Assembly (NCBI GenBank): GCA_035304285.1
Contig: DATGQI010000036.1
Coordinates: 9,760-73,759, forward strand
Reading direction: 5' to 3'
DNA length: 64,000 nt
DNA from: IDS-8 sp035304285
GTDB taxonomy: Bacteria; Pseudomonadota; Gammaproteobacteria; Steroidobacterales; Woeseiaceae
The translations under genes were made by a program, and so were the position numbers. Position 1 is the stretch's first letter; each line of letters begins with the position of its first letter. The notes under the pieces are model-generated. The model was given only the letters and a program-made list of their open reading frames with translations. It was not told the origin of the DNA and made no database searches. Below, piece after piece: positions 9,506-19,067 of the stretch.

Positions 9506-10234
9506 TCAGCGGATCGCGAACGTCGCGTGAATCTGCACGCTGAAACTCTGTTGGCCTGGCGAGATGCTCGGTGCAGCCGCCTCCGCCATATCGTAACTGC
9601 GCGACATCATCGGCCGCGGGGGACCGCCACCGTAGGACGTGGAGAGCGACAGGACTTCACCGAGCTGAACTCCCGCGAGACGGGCGAGAGACTCCGCGCG
9701 TGCCCGTGCGTCAGCCATCGCGGTCTCACGAGCCTCTTGTTCCAGGCCTTTCGTATCCTTGACGCCAAACTGGATGCCGTGGATCGAGTTTGCGCCTGCG
9801 TTGATTACCGCCGCCAGCACATCGCCGATCTTGTCGATGTCGTCGATCTTCACGTTTACGACATTCGACACGCGGTAACCGGTGATGCGATTCTGTCCCG
9901 GCTCCTGGTAATTCTGCTCTGCCCATATGCTGTAGTTGGATGTCTGGATCCTCTCCGGGTCGATGCCCTGTTCATCCAGCGCTGCCATGATCTTCTCGAT
10001 GATCGACTCGTTCTCGCGCGTTGCCTCTACGACAGTCTCGGCCAGGATCTGGACACCCGCGCTCACGGAAGCCTGGTCGGGCGCCCCCGAGGCCTCACCC
10101 TCGCCCGTCACCGTGATGCTGCGCACTTCTGTGAAAGTGTTGTGTTGATCCGTACATGCGGCCACGGACATTGCCGCCAACAAAATCGTTGCGTTTAGCG
10201 TTGCCGGCCACTTGATCGGTCGTGATGTTTTCAC
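9506..10234 (-). CDS. SIMPL-domain (DUF541) lipoprotein
   Basis: It encodes 242 residues from a GTG at 10234, preceded by AAGGAG at good spacing; the longer frame to 10360 lacks such a site. The N-terminus is hydrophobic with a lipobox-like VAAC, suggesting a lipoprotein. The mature part is a typical SIMPL/DUF541 domain: ITVTGEGEASGAPDQASVSA, the central INAGANSIHGIQFGVKD and the Ala/Arg helix ARARAESLARLAGVQLG. SIMPL proteins are periplasmic, oligomeric and of general, poorly defined envelope-stress function. Divergent from the riboswitch-controlled oxidase. Confidence 0.9.
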   Translation of the reverse strand: MKTSRPIKWPATLNATILLAAMSVAACTDQHNTFTEVRSITVTGEGEASGAPDQASVSAGVQILAETVVEATRENESIIEKIMAALDEQGIDPERIQTSNYSIWAEQNYQEPGQNRITGYRVSNVVNVKIDDIDKIGDVLAAVINAGANSIHGIQFGVKDTKGLEQEARETAMADARARAESLARLAGVQLGEVLSLSTSYGGGPPRPMMSRSYDMAEAAAPSISPGQQSFSVQIHATFAIR

Positions 10235-10417
10235 GTTACAGCTCCTTTTTGTTGACGCACCACCGGGCGCCCGCATTTCGAACGCTCCGGAAGGAGCGCG
10301 CATTCTAGTCGATGTTCGTAGCGCATCCCCGATCGCGCGATTTGACAATTTCCCGTGCAATCAGGTTCCTGGCAATTGACACTGGCGAATGCCCTGTGCA
10401 ACGATCCTTCCTCGTTT

Positions 10418-10494
10418 GATAAAGGCACACCTTTCGAAAGGAAGGGCCGCAAAGCCACCGGTCTAAGGGAATATCCTATGACAGCGGGGTTGCC
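10418..10494 (+). promoter_or_regulatory. c-di-GMP-I (GEMM-I) riboswitch aptamer 1
   Basis: The conserved GEMM-I order is complete: GATAAAGGCACACC, a P1b hairpin with GAAA tetraloop (10436-10439, stem CCTTTC/GGAAGG), the invariant CGCAAAGCC (10449-10457), CCGGTCTAAG, a variable P2 loop, and the receptor strand GACAGCGGGGTTGCC. It lies in the leader of the FAD-linked oxidase gene starting at 10666, about 170 nt downstream. The identification rests on match to the known Vc2-type consensus by eye. Whether ligand turns the gene on or off is not decided by the aptamer alone. Confidence 0.92.
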
Positions 10495-10611
10495 GACACG
10501 ACAGCTACTACGCGACGAGCATTCCGAAGCCCGTTCGCAGGCAACCCGCCCTCATAGATGCAGCGGACCAGACTGAGAGTCTGCCGCCAATTCCCGCCCG
10601 GAAACCGCGCG

Positions 10612-10645
10612 GTGTCCTTATTCGGACACGGCATTCGACCGTGTC
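10612..10645 (+). promoter_or_regulatory. alternative hairpins between riboswitch 1 and its gene
   Basis: GTGTCC (10612-10617) pairs with GGACAC (10624-10629), while GACACGG (10625-10631) pairs perfectly with CCGTGTC (10639-10645). The two stems share the same GACAC strand and exclude each other, and the second ends about 20 nt before the ATG at 10666. This is a possible expression platform or a processing site; there is no U-tract for a classical terminator. Confidence 0.4.
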
Positions 10646-10665
10646 GGTGCGGACGGGAGAGCAGC

Positions 10666-12033
10666 ATGTCAGTCAAAGCCATAAGACTTCGCGATACCGG
10701 GAAAATCGGCCGGCGAACCCAGCCCAGGCCATGCACCATCCGCCCGACCAGCTTAAAGCAACTGAGACAGTGTCTCGAGCGAGGCTCAGCATACCTGGCG
10801 CCGTTTCGTCCGATGGGTGCCAATAGCTCGTCCACGGATTGCACGTCCGCGACGGCGGGCACGGTCATCGATATGACCGGATTTGACGAAATCATCAACA
10901 TAGATGCCTACAACGATACCGCTGTCGTCCAGGCAGGCGTTCGCCTGGGGAGGCTGGCGAGCGCCCTTGCAGAGCACGGCCTCGAGCTTGCGGGAAGCCA
11001 TGACCTCATGAGCCGAACCGTCGGCGGGGCGGTGGCCGGCGGCTGCATCGGCCCCTCGATCTCCAGCGACGGCGCCTACTTCGCCTCGCAAGTGCTGAGC
11101 ATGAAGCTCGTTACCCCTTCCGGGCGCCTGCTGGCGCTCTCCCGCGAGAAGCAGAACCTGCTGAATGCGTTCCGACTCAGTTACGGAATGCTCGGGGTAA
11201 TCTACGAGGTGACGCTGAAAGTGCGGCCGATCAGCCCGTTTGCAGTGTCGCACCGGCGCTGTTCGATTGCCCAATTCGCCGCCGCGGCGGAAAAACTGTC
11301 CCGGACCGACATCGGCATCAAGTTCTACCTCCTGCCGTTTCGCGATTGCGCGTACCTCGACCTGCGGCGGTACAGCCGCGAAGCCACCTCCACGCATAAG
11401 ATCCCGTGGAAGCTGAAGGACTGGGGGGAAAGTACAGTGCTGCCGCAGGTCTTCAAATCGTTGAACCGCATCGTCCCGGTAGCGGGCGTGCGTTACCGCA
11501 TCATTGACGAGATCAGCAAGGTCACGCAGAACATCGTCAACAACAGGCTCGTGACGTCCGGCAGCAACTCCACTGCGCTCGCGAGCGGAGATCACGCGAA
11601 GCACCATGGTGAACGGCTCAGGTATTCCACCTGGATGTTCCCCGCGGCTGATTTTTCGATCGTCGTCCAGGCGTACAAGGATTTTTGCCTGCGCATCAGG
11701 AACGAAACCGGATTCCGCTGCGATATGCCGACTGTCGGGTTCAGGTTGTGCCGCGACCAGTCGGCCTTGCTTTCACCATCCTTCGATGAACCGATGTTCG
11801 TATTGCGCGCCGTGTCTACGCAGGCGCGTGGTTGGGAAGACTTTGCCATCGATTTCGGTGAGTTCGCCCAGCACTGGGGAGGGATGCCGTTCTTCAACCA
11901 GACACGCGGGCTGTCGCCTGGGTACGCAGGACAGGTGTTCGGCAGCAGGCTCGACTTCTTCAAGCGGATGCGACGGCGCATCGATCCCGAAGACAGGATG
12001 ATGAACCCGTTCTTGCTGCAGTATTTTCTCTGA
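10666..12033 (+). CDS. FAD-linked oxidase (VAO/aldonolactone-oxidase-like)
   Basis: It encodes 455 residues from the ATG at 10666 with GGGAG upstream; the open frame from 10558 runs through the leader and is rejected. Residues about 45-220 form a PCMH-type FAD-binding domain (AVVQAGVRLGRLASALAEHG, then DLMSRTVGGAVAGGCIG). The C-terminal part resembles aldonolactone oxidases, ending in DPEDRMMNPFLLQYFL. The segment where covalent family members carry a flavin-linked His reads GANSSSTDC, so FAD is probably non-covalent. No signal peptide or membrane helix is evident. The substrate is unknown. Its position behind a c-di-GMP riboswitch makes it a candidate for matrix sugar or lifestyle-switch metabolism. 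Confidence 0.8.
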   Translation: MSVKAIRLRDTGKIGRRTQPRPCTIRPTSLKQLRQCLERGSAYLAPFRPMGANSSSTDCTSATAGTVIDMTGFDEIINIDAYNDTAVVQAGVRLGRLASALAEHGLELAGSHDLMSRTVGGAVAGGCIGPSISSDGAYFASQVLSMKLVTPSGRLLALSREKQNLLNAFRLSYGMLGVIYEVTLKVRPISPFAVSHRRCSIAQFAAAAEKLSRTDIGIKFYLLPFRDCAYLDLRRYSREATSTHKIPWKLKDWGESTVLPQVFKSLNRIVPVAGVRYRIIDEISKVTQNIVNNRLVTSGSNSTALASGDHAKHHGERLRYSTWMFPAADFSIVVQAYKDFCLRIRNETGFRCDMPTVGFRLCRDQSALLSPSFDEPMFVLRAVSTQARGWEDFAIDFGEFAQHWGGMPFFNQTRGLSPGYAGQVFGSRLDFFKRMRRRIDPEDRMMNPFLLQYFL

Positions 12034-12058
12034 CGGACGCCGGCATCAAGCCTCGAAC

Positions 12059-13333
12059 TCATGAGGAATGAGCAATGGCCGCCGGCTTTCGGGGAACTTC
12101 CTTCTCACGCGATGCAGCTAAGGCCGCGCGTACGTCCTGCCCGCTCGGGTACTGGTACACGTGCAGGCCGAACTCTCCGACGATCGACAAGATGTGGTCG
12201 AAGATATCGCTCTGTATACCTTCGTACTCCACCCACGCCGTCGTGTTGGTGAACGTGTAGATCTCGATCGGCAGCCCCTGGCTGTCCGGGGCGAGCTGGC
12301 GCACGATCATGGTCATCTGCTGGTTGATCTTCGGATGGTTTTTGATGTAATTCAGGATGTACGCGCGGTAAGTGCCGATGTTCGTGAGGCGCCGCAGGTT
12401 CACGCCCTCCCTGTCTTCGTCACTCAGGCTCGCCGCATAATCCCGGAGCTGCTCTTCTTTCCGGTCGATGTACTCCCGGAGCAGCGCGAAGCGCCGGAAG
12501 CGCTGCACTTCCTCCTCGGTCAGGACCCGAATGGATTCGATGTCGATGCGTATGGAGCGCTTGATCCGGCGCCCGCCTGATTCGGACATGCCGCGCCAGT
12601 TGCGGAACGAATCGGAAATCAGCGCGTGCGTGGGAATGGTCGTGATGGTCTTGTCCCAGTTCTGCACCTTGATGGTGTGCAGCGCCACGTCTATCACGTC
12701 ACCGTCGGCGTCGTACTTCGGCATCTCTATCCAGTCGCCGACGCGCACCATGTCCTGCGCCGTGAGTTGCACGCTCGCAACGAGCCCGAGGATCGTGTCC
12801 TTGAATACGAGCATCAGCACGGCGGTCATTGCGCCGAAGCCACCAAGCAGGAGCGTCGGCGACTTTTCTATGAGCGTGGCGACAATGAGGATCCCGCCGA
12901 CGATATAGATAACCAGCTGCGCCAGCTGGACGAAGCCCTTGATCGGCTTGTGGCGGGCAGCCGGCTTCAGCGAGTAGATGTTGTTGATCGCGCTAAGTGC
13001 AGCCGCGAGGCTGCGCACGACCATCAGGATGACGGTCGCCATGGCGACGTTGCGGATCAGGCTGACCCACACATCCGGCAGGTCCGGGATCAGCCGAACG
13101 CCGCTGTAGATGATCAGGGCAGGCACGACCAGCGCGAACCGGCCGAATACCTTTTCTCCGGAGAGCGCGCCATGCCAGTCCTCGCGCGTATGCCGTGTGA
13201 CGACGTTGGAGGCACGGGTCAGGACAAGCCTGGTGATGAAGTGCGCAGTGACGGCGGCAAACAGCAACAGTAGCAGTGCAGTCGCCGACATCAGTGCCGG
13301 GTGTATTTCGTTTAGTTGTTCAATCATCGGCAT
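12059..13333 (-). CDS. MscS-family mechanosensitive ion channel (YbdG-like)
   Basis: The 424-residue protein starts at the ATG at 13333, which has GGAAG upstream. It has about five membrane helices in residues 12-185. The pore helix plus MscS beta domain runs from about 150 to 270 (LLLGGFGAMTAVLMLVFKDTILGLVASVQL, quoted in part: GGFGAMTAVLMLVFKDTILG), with VGDWIEMPKYDADGDVIDVA following. A cytoplasmic insert and a C-terminal domain of the YbdG/MscM type follow. The channel would release solutes on hypo-osmotic shock, which fits an ectoine-producing organism. Convergent with the FAD oxidase gene, 25 bp apart. Confidence 0.92.
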   Translation of the reverse strand: MPMIEQLNEIHPALMSATALLLLLFAAVTAHFITRLVLTRASNVVTRHTREDWHGALSGEKVFGRFALVVPALIIYSGVRLIPDLPDVWVSLIRNVAMATVILMVVRSLAAALSAINNIYSLKPAARHKPIKGFVQLAQLVIYIVGGILIVATLIEKSPTLLLGGFGAMTAVLMLVFKDTILGLVASVQLTAQDMVRVGDWIEMPKYDADGDVIDVALHTIKVQNWDKTITTIPTHALISDSFRNWRGMSESGGRRIKRSIRIDIESIRVLTEEEVQRFRRFALLREYIDRKEEQLRDYAASLSDEDREGVNLRRLTNIGTYRAYILNYIKNHPKINQQMTMIVRQLAPDSQGLPIEIYTFTNTTAWVEYEGIQSDIFDHILSIVGEFGLHVYQYPSGQDVRAALAASREKEVPRKPAAIAHSS

Positions 13334-13479
13334 TCTTGCTTCCGCCGCGACCTTAACGGCTGTCGCCGCATTTATCCAGCCACGAGTGGCGCGTTATCAA
13401 TCCAAATCCCGGCATCGCGCATCTAAGTGTATTGACGGCGCGAATCACGGCACAGGCCATTCTTCGGGACGCGCCGGAC

Positions 13480-13521
13480 TTGTGTTATGGTTCTCTAGTG
13501 TTATACTCAACTATAACACTA
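13480..13521 (+). promoter_or_regulatory. promoter with perfect 10-bp palindrome before the RND operon
   Basis: A -35-like TTGTGT (13480-13485) and -10-like TATACT (13502-13507) are 16 nt apart. The -10 lies within a perfect inverted repeat, TAGTGTTATA (13496-13505) / TATAACACTA (13512-13521), spacer 6. This geometry suits a dimeric repressor that blocks RNA polymerase. No regulator gene adjoins the operon, so the binding protein would be encoded elsewhere. Confidence 0.6.
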
Positions 13522-13590
13522 CCACTAGCAATCCGGTTTACTCGGTCTGAACGCGGCGGGATGAGCAGGTCCTGCCGCCCTGGTGAGATA

Positions 13591-14664
13591 ATGACTAAAA
13601 AATCAATCATTTACTACCTCTGTGTTCTTTCCGCCGCCGGCGTCGCAGGTTGTGGTGCCGGCGAAGCCAGCGTCGGGGAGGTCCCGGAGACGGAAGTTCT
13701 GATGCCGGTCGAGGTTGTGCTTCCCGAGTCCATGGACATGTTCGAGACTTTCGAGACGGCGGCGACCATCGAGTCCGACGCCGAAGCAGCCGTCCTTACG
13801 CGTGCCGCCGGCGAAGTTGTCGAGATCCTGGTGGAGGAAGGTGAGCGCGTCGAGGAAGGACAGGTACTGGCACGCCTTGACGGAGAGCGGCTCCGCCTGC
13901 AGATGCAAAAGGCCAAAGCCAGCCTGGACATGACCTCGAGGGAATATGAGCGCTTCGTGAGTTTGCGGCACCGCGGCCTCGTGAGCGCGTCGGCGGTCGA
14001 AGGTCTGAAGTTCGACGTGGATGCTCTTCGCGCAACCTACGAATTGATGCGCCTGAACTACCACTACACGAAGGTCCGGGCGCCGATCTCGGGTGTGATC
14101 TCGAGCCGGGACGTAAAGGTCGGTACCCACGTCGACGCCGGCGCGCCCGTTTTCAGCATCACCGAGACCTCAAAACTGGTGGCGTACCTGCACATACCGC
14201 AAGTAGAACTCTCGAGGATCAACACGGGTGACGAGGTCCTTGTACAGGCGGACGCGATCCCCGGACACGAGTTCAGGGCGAAGCTCTCGCGCATCAGCCC
14301 GACGATCGACGCCCGGAACGGTACCTTCCGCGCCACCGTCTACATCGACAACAGGGAACAACTCCTGGCCCCGGGCATGTTCAGCCGCTTCGGCATAAAT
14401 TTTCAAGAGCACGCGGACGCGCTGGTGGTCCCGACACGCGCACTCGTAGAGGAGGACGGCGTTCACGTGGTGTACGTGGTGAACGACGGTTCGGCCAAAC
14501 GTCGTGTGGTGCAGGTCGGAATTGCTTCGCGAGGCGTGACGGAAATCCTGGCAGGTCTCGACTCGAGCGACAGAGTGGTGGTTACGGGCCAGGCAAGCCT
14601 CCGCGACGGCAGCAAGGTCTTAGCGAGCCTTGCCGGTGACGCAAGCGACCGCGGCACGGGCTAG
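13591..14664 (+). CDS. RND efflux periplasmic adaptor lipoprotein 1
   Basis: It encodes 357 residues from the ATG at 13591; upstream in-frame starts precede the promoter palindrome or lack a signal. A lipobox VAGC follows the hydrophobic N-terminus (MTKKSIIYYLCVLSAAGVAGC). The order is lipoyl-like half motif (AAGEVVEILVEEGERVEEGQVLARLD), quoted shortened as GEVVEILVEEGERVEEGQ, a helical hairpin, a second lipoyl half (APISGVISSRDVKVGTHVDAG) also typical of HlyD/MFP adaptors, then beta-barrel and membrane-proximal domains. First gene of a four-gene operon with a second adaptor and two permeases. Confidence 0.92.
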   Translation: MTKKSIIYYLCVLSAAGVAGCGAGEASVGEVPETEVLMPVEVVLPESMDMFETFETAATIESDAEAAVLTRAAGEVVEILVEEGERVEEGQVLARLDGERLRLQMQKAKASLDMTSREYERFVSLRHRGLVSASAVEGLKFDVDALRATYELMRLNYHYTKVRAPISGVISSRDVKVGTHVDAGAPVFSITETSKLVAYLHIPQVELSRINTGDEVLVQADAIPGHEFRAKLSRISPTIDARNGTFRATVYIDNREQLLAPGMFSRFGINFQEHADALVVPTRALVEEDGVHVVYVVNDGSAKRRVVQVGIASRGVTEILAGLDSSDRVVVTGQASLRDGSKVLASLAGDASDRGTG

Positions 14665-14711
14665 CTAAGCGTCGTGAATAATGAGGAATTGCGGGGAGCG
14701 CTGTTTCAGAG

Positions 14712-15818
14712 ATGGAGATGACTATGGTTCCGTGGCGTCGGCGGGCAGCGTTGCTGATGCTGTCGGTGATGATCGTTGCGTGCGGACAAGGCGCGGGCGA
14801 AGAAGACATCGACACGAAGGAAGAAGCCCCCGCGATTCCCGTCGAAATAACCACACCATCGCGAGGGGACATCTACGCCGTTTACTCCGGGACCGCACCA
14901 ATAGAGGCATTCGCTGACGCGCAGGTGATTGCGAAAGTAGGTGGTGAGGTTCGCGAGATTTATGTGGAGGAAGGCGACGACGTGGTTGCGGGACAGGTCC
15001 TGTTGCGCCTCGACGGAGACCGCCTGCGTTTCGAAGCGCAACAGGCTGAAGCGAATCTTCTCAAGCTGCAGCGCGATTTCCAGCGCAACCTGGACTTGAA
15101 AGACCGCAGTCTCATAAGCGCCGGCGACTTCGAGAAAATTCAGTACGAGATGGAGGCGCTACAGGCAACTGCGAGCCTTGCGAAACTGGAACTCAGCTAT
15201 ACGGAAATCCGCGCGCCTATCGCGGGCATCGTTTCCCATCGCTATGTAAAGGTCGGGAACACGATCGAGGTCAATGCGCCCACTTTCCAGATCACAAGCC
15301 TGGAACCCCTCGTTTCCTACCTGCATGTGCCGGAGCGCGAGTACCGTCGCATCGAGCGTGGGCAAACCGCGACAATCGCGGTAGACGCTTTGCAGGGGAT
15401 TCGCTTCGAAGGCACGATTGCGCGAGTCAGCCCTGTCGTCGACCCGCTGACCGGCACCTTCAAGATCACGATTGAAGTATCCGATTCGAGCCGAAGCCTG
15501 AAACCCGGGATGTTCGGTCGAATCAGCATCGTATACGACAAGCACGAAAACGCCCTGCAGATCCCGCGTAACGCCATCCTCCAGGAGGCGGGGGAGCCCG
15601 CGGTGTTCGTCGTGAATGGCGATACGGCTCACCGCCGCCCGGTCAGCACCGGGTACGTCCAGGGCACCCGGATAGAGATACTCGACGGCCTGGCCGACGG
15701 CGACCGCCTGGTTCTCGTAGGGCAGACGGGCCTGAAGGACGGATCGAAGGTGTCGGTGATAAATGCCGACGAAGCGGATATCAGCGCTGCCAGCACCAAC
15801 CTGCCGGCGTCCGAATAG
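14712..15818 (+). CDS. RND efflux periplasmic adaptor lipoprotein 2
   Basis: It encodes up to 368 residues. ATG codons at 14712, 14718 and 14724 are in frame; the one at 14724 has the best ribosome site (GGAG, 6-nt spacing). All give the same lipoprotein signal ending IVAC. The domain order is that of the first adaptor (GEVREIYVEEGDDVVAGQVL, hairpin, RAPIAGIVSHRYVKVGN) and the two are clearly paralogous. It starts 47 bp after adaptor 1 and ends 20 bp before permease 1. Having two adaptors suggests either a mixed adaptor ring or one adaptor per permease. Confidence 0.92.
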   Translation: MEMTMVPWRRRAALLMLSVMIVACGQGAGEEDIDTKEEAPAIPVEITTPSRGDIYAVYSGTAPIEAFADAQVIAKVGGEVREIYVEEGDDVVAGQVLLRLDGDRLRFEAQQAEANLLKLQRDFQRNLDLKDRSLISAGDFEKIQYEMEALQATASLAKLELSYTEIRAPIAGIVSHRYVKVGNTIEVNAPTFQITSLEPLVSYLHVPEREYRRIERGQTATIAVDALQGIRFEGTIARVSPVVDPLTGTFKITIEVSDSSRSLKPGMFGRISIVYDKHENALQIPRNAILQEAGEPAVFVVNGDTAHRRPVSTGYVQGTRIEILDGLADGDRLVLVGQTGLKDGSKVSVINADEADISAASTNLPASE

Positions 15819-15838
15819 ACCAGGGGCGAACCGCAAAC

Positions 15839-18800
15839 ATGCGTCGACTGATAGAAATTGCCACGGAACGTCGCGTCACGATCGTGATGTTTACCATCGC
15901 AATAGCACTGTTCGGAATGGTGTCCCTGTCGCGGCTTAACCTGACGCTGTTGCCGGATATCTCCTACCCCACGATCACCATTCGCACGGAACTCACCGGT
16001 GCGGCACCGATCGAGGTGGAGAGCCTGTTGACCAAGCCGATCGAGGAAGCGGTCGGCGTCATCAGGAACGTGCGCCTGGTTCGTTCCGTGTCGCGTGCCG
16101 GCCAGTCGGACGTCACGCTGGAATTCGCCTGGGGTACGGATATGGATATCGCGGGCGTCGACGTTCGCGAGAAGGTCGACATCATTGAGCTGCCGCTGGA
16201 AGCGGACCGCCCGCTCCTCTTGAGGTTCGATCCCTCGTCCGAGCCGATCGTCCGGCTGGGACTGCTACAAAAAGGCGCTGGCGCCGGGACCGGCAGCACC
16301 AGCGAGGGCCAGCTCAAGGAACTGCGCAGGCTGGCGGAGGACAGGATCAAGAACGACCTGGAAGCGGAGGAAGGTACGGCCGCGGTCAAGGTCAGTGGCG
16401 GCCTCGAAGATGAAATCCAGATCCAGGTTGACCAGCAGAAGCTGTCGCAGCTCGGCATAAGTATCGAACTCATCGCCGAGCGGATTCGCGCCGAAAACGT
16501 CAACCTGTCGGGAGGGCGGCTGGAAGAAGGCGCGCAACGATTCCTGGTGCGCACGCTCAACGAGTTCCAGACGGTCGAAGAGTTCTCGAACGCAATCGTC
16601 GCGAACGTGGCGGATCGTCCTGTCTACCTGAGAGACATAGCAACAGTCAGCCGCGGCTACAAGGAGCGCGAGGCGATCACCCGCGTGAACGGCGAGGAAT
16701 CGGTTGAACTCGCTGTCTACAAGGAGGGAGATGCGAATACCGTACAGGTTGCAAGGCGGATCGACCGGCGGCTGGAGCAGGTCCGGGAAACGCTCCCGGA
16801 CGATCTGGAGCTGGTAAAGATTTACGACCAGTCGAAATTCATCTCGGCGGCAATCGGCCAGGTAACCTCTGCCGCGATCTCGGGCGGCGTTCTCGCCATC
16901 CTGGTCCTGTACGGCTTCCTCCGTGATGCCAAGGCAACTTCCATCATCGCGCTCGCTATCCCGGTGTCGGTGATTGGTACCTTTCTCCTGATGTACACGA
17001 ACGATGTGTCGCTCAACATCATGTCGCTCGGCGGTATAGCGCTGGCCGTCGGCATGCTCGTCGACAACTCGATCGTCGTTCTGGAGAACATCGTCCGGAA
17101 GAAGGAAGAGGGTCAGGGCGATCTCGAAGCAGCAAGAAACGGGACAAGTGAGGTGTCTGGCGCCGTGATGGCTTCTACCCTGACCACGATCGCCGTGTTC
17201 TTCCCGATGGTGTTTATCAGCGGTATCGCAGGTCAGCTGTTCCGCGACCAGGCGCTGACCGTCACTTTTGCCCTGATACTCTCACTGGTGGTGGCGTTGA
17301 CCCTGATACCGATGCTCGCGGCCCTCGGCGGCCGTAGCCGATATGTCGAGGCCGGCGAGGAAACCGCTCCCAATCGCTTCACCCGTGGTGTTGCATTCAT
17401 CGTGCGGCTGTTCGCGTACCTGTTCGCTGCCGTGCGCCAGGTATTCTGGGCGCTGCTCTGGATACCTTCCTGGTCCTTCCAGAAGCTCAACAACGCGGCA
17501 GCGAATCGTTATGCACCTCTCCTGGAATGGTCGCTCGGGCATCGCGCGGCTGTGGTTGCAGGCGCGCTCGCGATCTTCGTCGGGTCGATGCTGCTCATCC
17601 CGAGGCTCGGGACAGAGTTGATCCCGCAGCTGTCTCAGGGAGAATTCAATGTCGACCTGCGGCTGGCACCTGGCGCACCCCTCTCCGAAACGGACCGGGC
17701 AATCCAGGCTGCAGAACAGGCAACCGGCGACATCGACACCATCGCCCTCAACTATTCTGTGGCAGGCACAGGCAACAGGCTCGATGCCAGCCCGGTAGAC
17801 GCCGGTGAAAACACGGGCACCCTCAGCGTCACGCTCGAGGCCGGCGCGGGCCGCGAGGCCGAGCAGGCGGCGATGCGCGCAATGCGAGACGCGCTCTCGC
17901 ACCTGCCCGGCGTCCAGTACGAGTTCAGCCGTCCTTCGCTGATGAGCTTTTCCAACCCCTTGCAGATCGAGATCTCGGGCTACGACCTCCTCACACTCGA
18001 AGCCGTCAACCGGGACATCGTCGATGCAATGGGGCAGTCGGATCGGTTTACGGACATCCGGACGACGATTGAGATGGGTAACCCGGAAATCCAGATCGTG
18101 TTCGACCAGGAGCGCGCAGCCGCACTGGGCCTGTCGGTCCGGGACATCGCAGACCGGGTCGTGGCCAACGTGCGCGGCGAACTTGCCACTCGCTATACGT
18201 GGCGCGACAAGAAAATTGACGTGCTTGTGCGAAGTGTCGACCGCGAGAACGCAAGTATCGGGGATGTCCGGAGCCTGATCGTCAATCCGGCATCTGAGCG
18301 ACCGGTTACGCTCGAAGCCGTAGCTGCAGTCGGCGTCGCGCGAGGGCCATCCGAAATTCGTCGCGTTGCCCAGGAACGGGTTGCGATCATTACTGCCAAC
18401 CTCGCTTTCGGCGACCTTGGCGCCGCCGCGGCGGAAGCCCGGGACATCATCAATCGCACTCCTATGCCTGCCGGAGTGGCTGCGATGGTCTCCGGCCAGA
18501 ACGAAGAAATGCAGGAGTCGTTCCGCTCGATGCAGTTCGCGTTGATACTGGCGGTGTTCCTCGTATACCTCGTGATGGCGTCGCAGTTCGAGTCACTGAT
18601 CCACCCGTTCGTTATCCTGTTCACCATCCCGCTGGCCCTCGTCGGCGCGGTGCTGGGGCTTTACGTAACAGGGACGACCGTAAACGTGGTCGCATTCATC
18701 GGCGTGATCATGCTCGCCGGAATCGTCGTGAACAACGCAATCGTACTGGTAGACCTGATCAACCAGCTGCGTGCCGAGGGAATGGAAAAGACTGCGGCGA

Positions 18801-19063
18801 TCATGACCGCAGGCCGCGCCCGCCTTCGCCCGATCCTGATGACTACTCTGACGACGGTTCTCGGCCTGCTGCCGATGGCGATCGGCTTCGGCGAGGGCGC
18901 GGAAGTCCGGACACCGATGGCCATTACCGTCATCGGCGGCCTGCTGACGTCGACGATACTGACGCTGGTGGTGATCCCGGTGGTGTACTCGCTCCTCGAT
19001 CGCAAAAAGTACGCCAGGCTAGAGATGGCGGCAGGCAACCTTCCTGCGCCGGCCCGCACCTGA
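15839..19063 (+). CDS. RND efflux permease 1 (AcrB/MdtB-like)
   Basis: The 1074-residue protein has the standard RND layout: TM1 near residues 12-30, a porter domain (PDISYPTITIRTELTGAAP), six helices, a second porter domain and TM7-12. TM4 carries GMLVDNSIVVLEN; in AcrB the matching site has two consecutive Asp (D407/D408), here Asp-Asn. TM10 has GIVVNNAIVLVDLINQ where AcrB has the relay Lys. Such D-N/N-N relays occur in other RND branches, so it may couple differently but need not be defective. Substrate unknown. It is followed after 4 bp by a second permease. Confidence 0.93.
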   Translation: MRRLIEIATERRVTIVMFTIAIALFGMVSLSRLNLTLLPDISYPTITIRTELTGAAPIEVESLLTKPIEEAVGVIRNVRLVRSVSRAGQSDVTLEFAWGTDMDIAGVDVREKVDIIELPLEADRPLLLRFDPSSEPIVRLGLLQKGAGAGTGSTSEGQLKELRRLAEDRIKNDLEAEEGTAAVKVSGGLEDEIQIQVDQQKLSQLGISIELIAERIRAENVNLSGGRLEEGAQRFLVRTLNEFQTVEEFSNAIVANVADRPVYLRDIATVSRGYKEREAITRVNGEESVELAVYKEGDANTVQVARRIDRRLEQVRETLPDDLELVKIYDQSKFISAAIGQVTSAAISGGVLAILVLYGFLRDAKATSIIALAIPVSVIGTFLLMYTNDVSLNIMSLGGIALAVGMLVDNSIVVLENIVRKKEEGQGDLEAARNGTSEVSGAVMASTLTTIAVFFPMVFISGIAGQLFRDQALTVTFALILSLVVALTLIPMLAALGGRSRYVEAGEETAPNRFTRGVAFIVRLFAYLFAAVRQVFWALLWIPSWSFQKLNNAAANRYAPLLEWSLGHRAAVVAGALAIFVGSMLLIPRLGTELIPQLSQGEFNVDLRLAPGAPLSETDRAIQAAEQATGDIDTIALNYSVAGTGNRLDASPVDAGENTGTLSVTLEAGAGREAEQAAMRAMRDALSHLPGVQYEFSRPSLMSFSNPLQIEISGYDLLTLEAVNRDIVDAMGQSDRFTDIRTTIEMGNPEIQIVFDQERAAALGLSVRDIADRVVANVRGELATRYTWRDKKIDVLVRSVDRENASIGDVRSLIVNPASERPVTLEAVAAVGVARGPSEIRRVAQERVAIITANLAFGDLGAAAAEARDIINRTPMPAGVAAMVSGQNEEMQESFRSMQFALILAVFLVYLVMASQFESLIHPFVILFTIPLALVGAVLGLYVTGTTVNVVAFIGVIMLAGIVVNNAIVLVDLINQLRAEGMEKTAAIMTAGRARLRPILMTTLTTVLGLLPMAIGFGEGAEVRTPMAITVIGGLLTSTILTLVVIPVVYSLLDRKKYARLEMAAGNLPAPART

Positions 19064-19067
19064 CGCG

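Noticed and set aside
10558..10665. Earlier start for the FAD-linked oxidase
   Set aside because: It would translate the riboswitch-to-gene linker including its hairpins and has no ribosome site; the ATG at 10666 has GGGAG.
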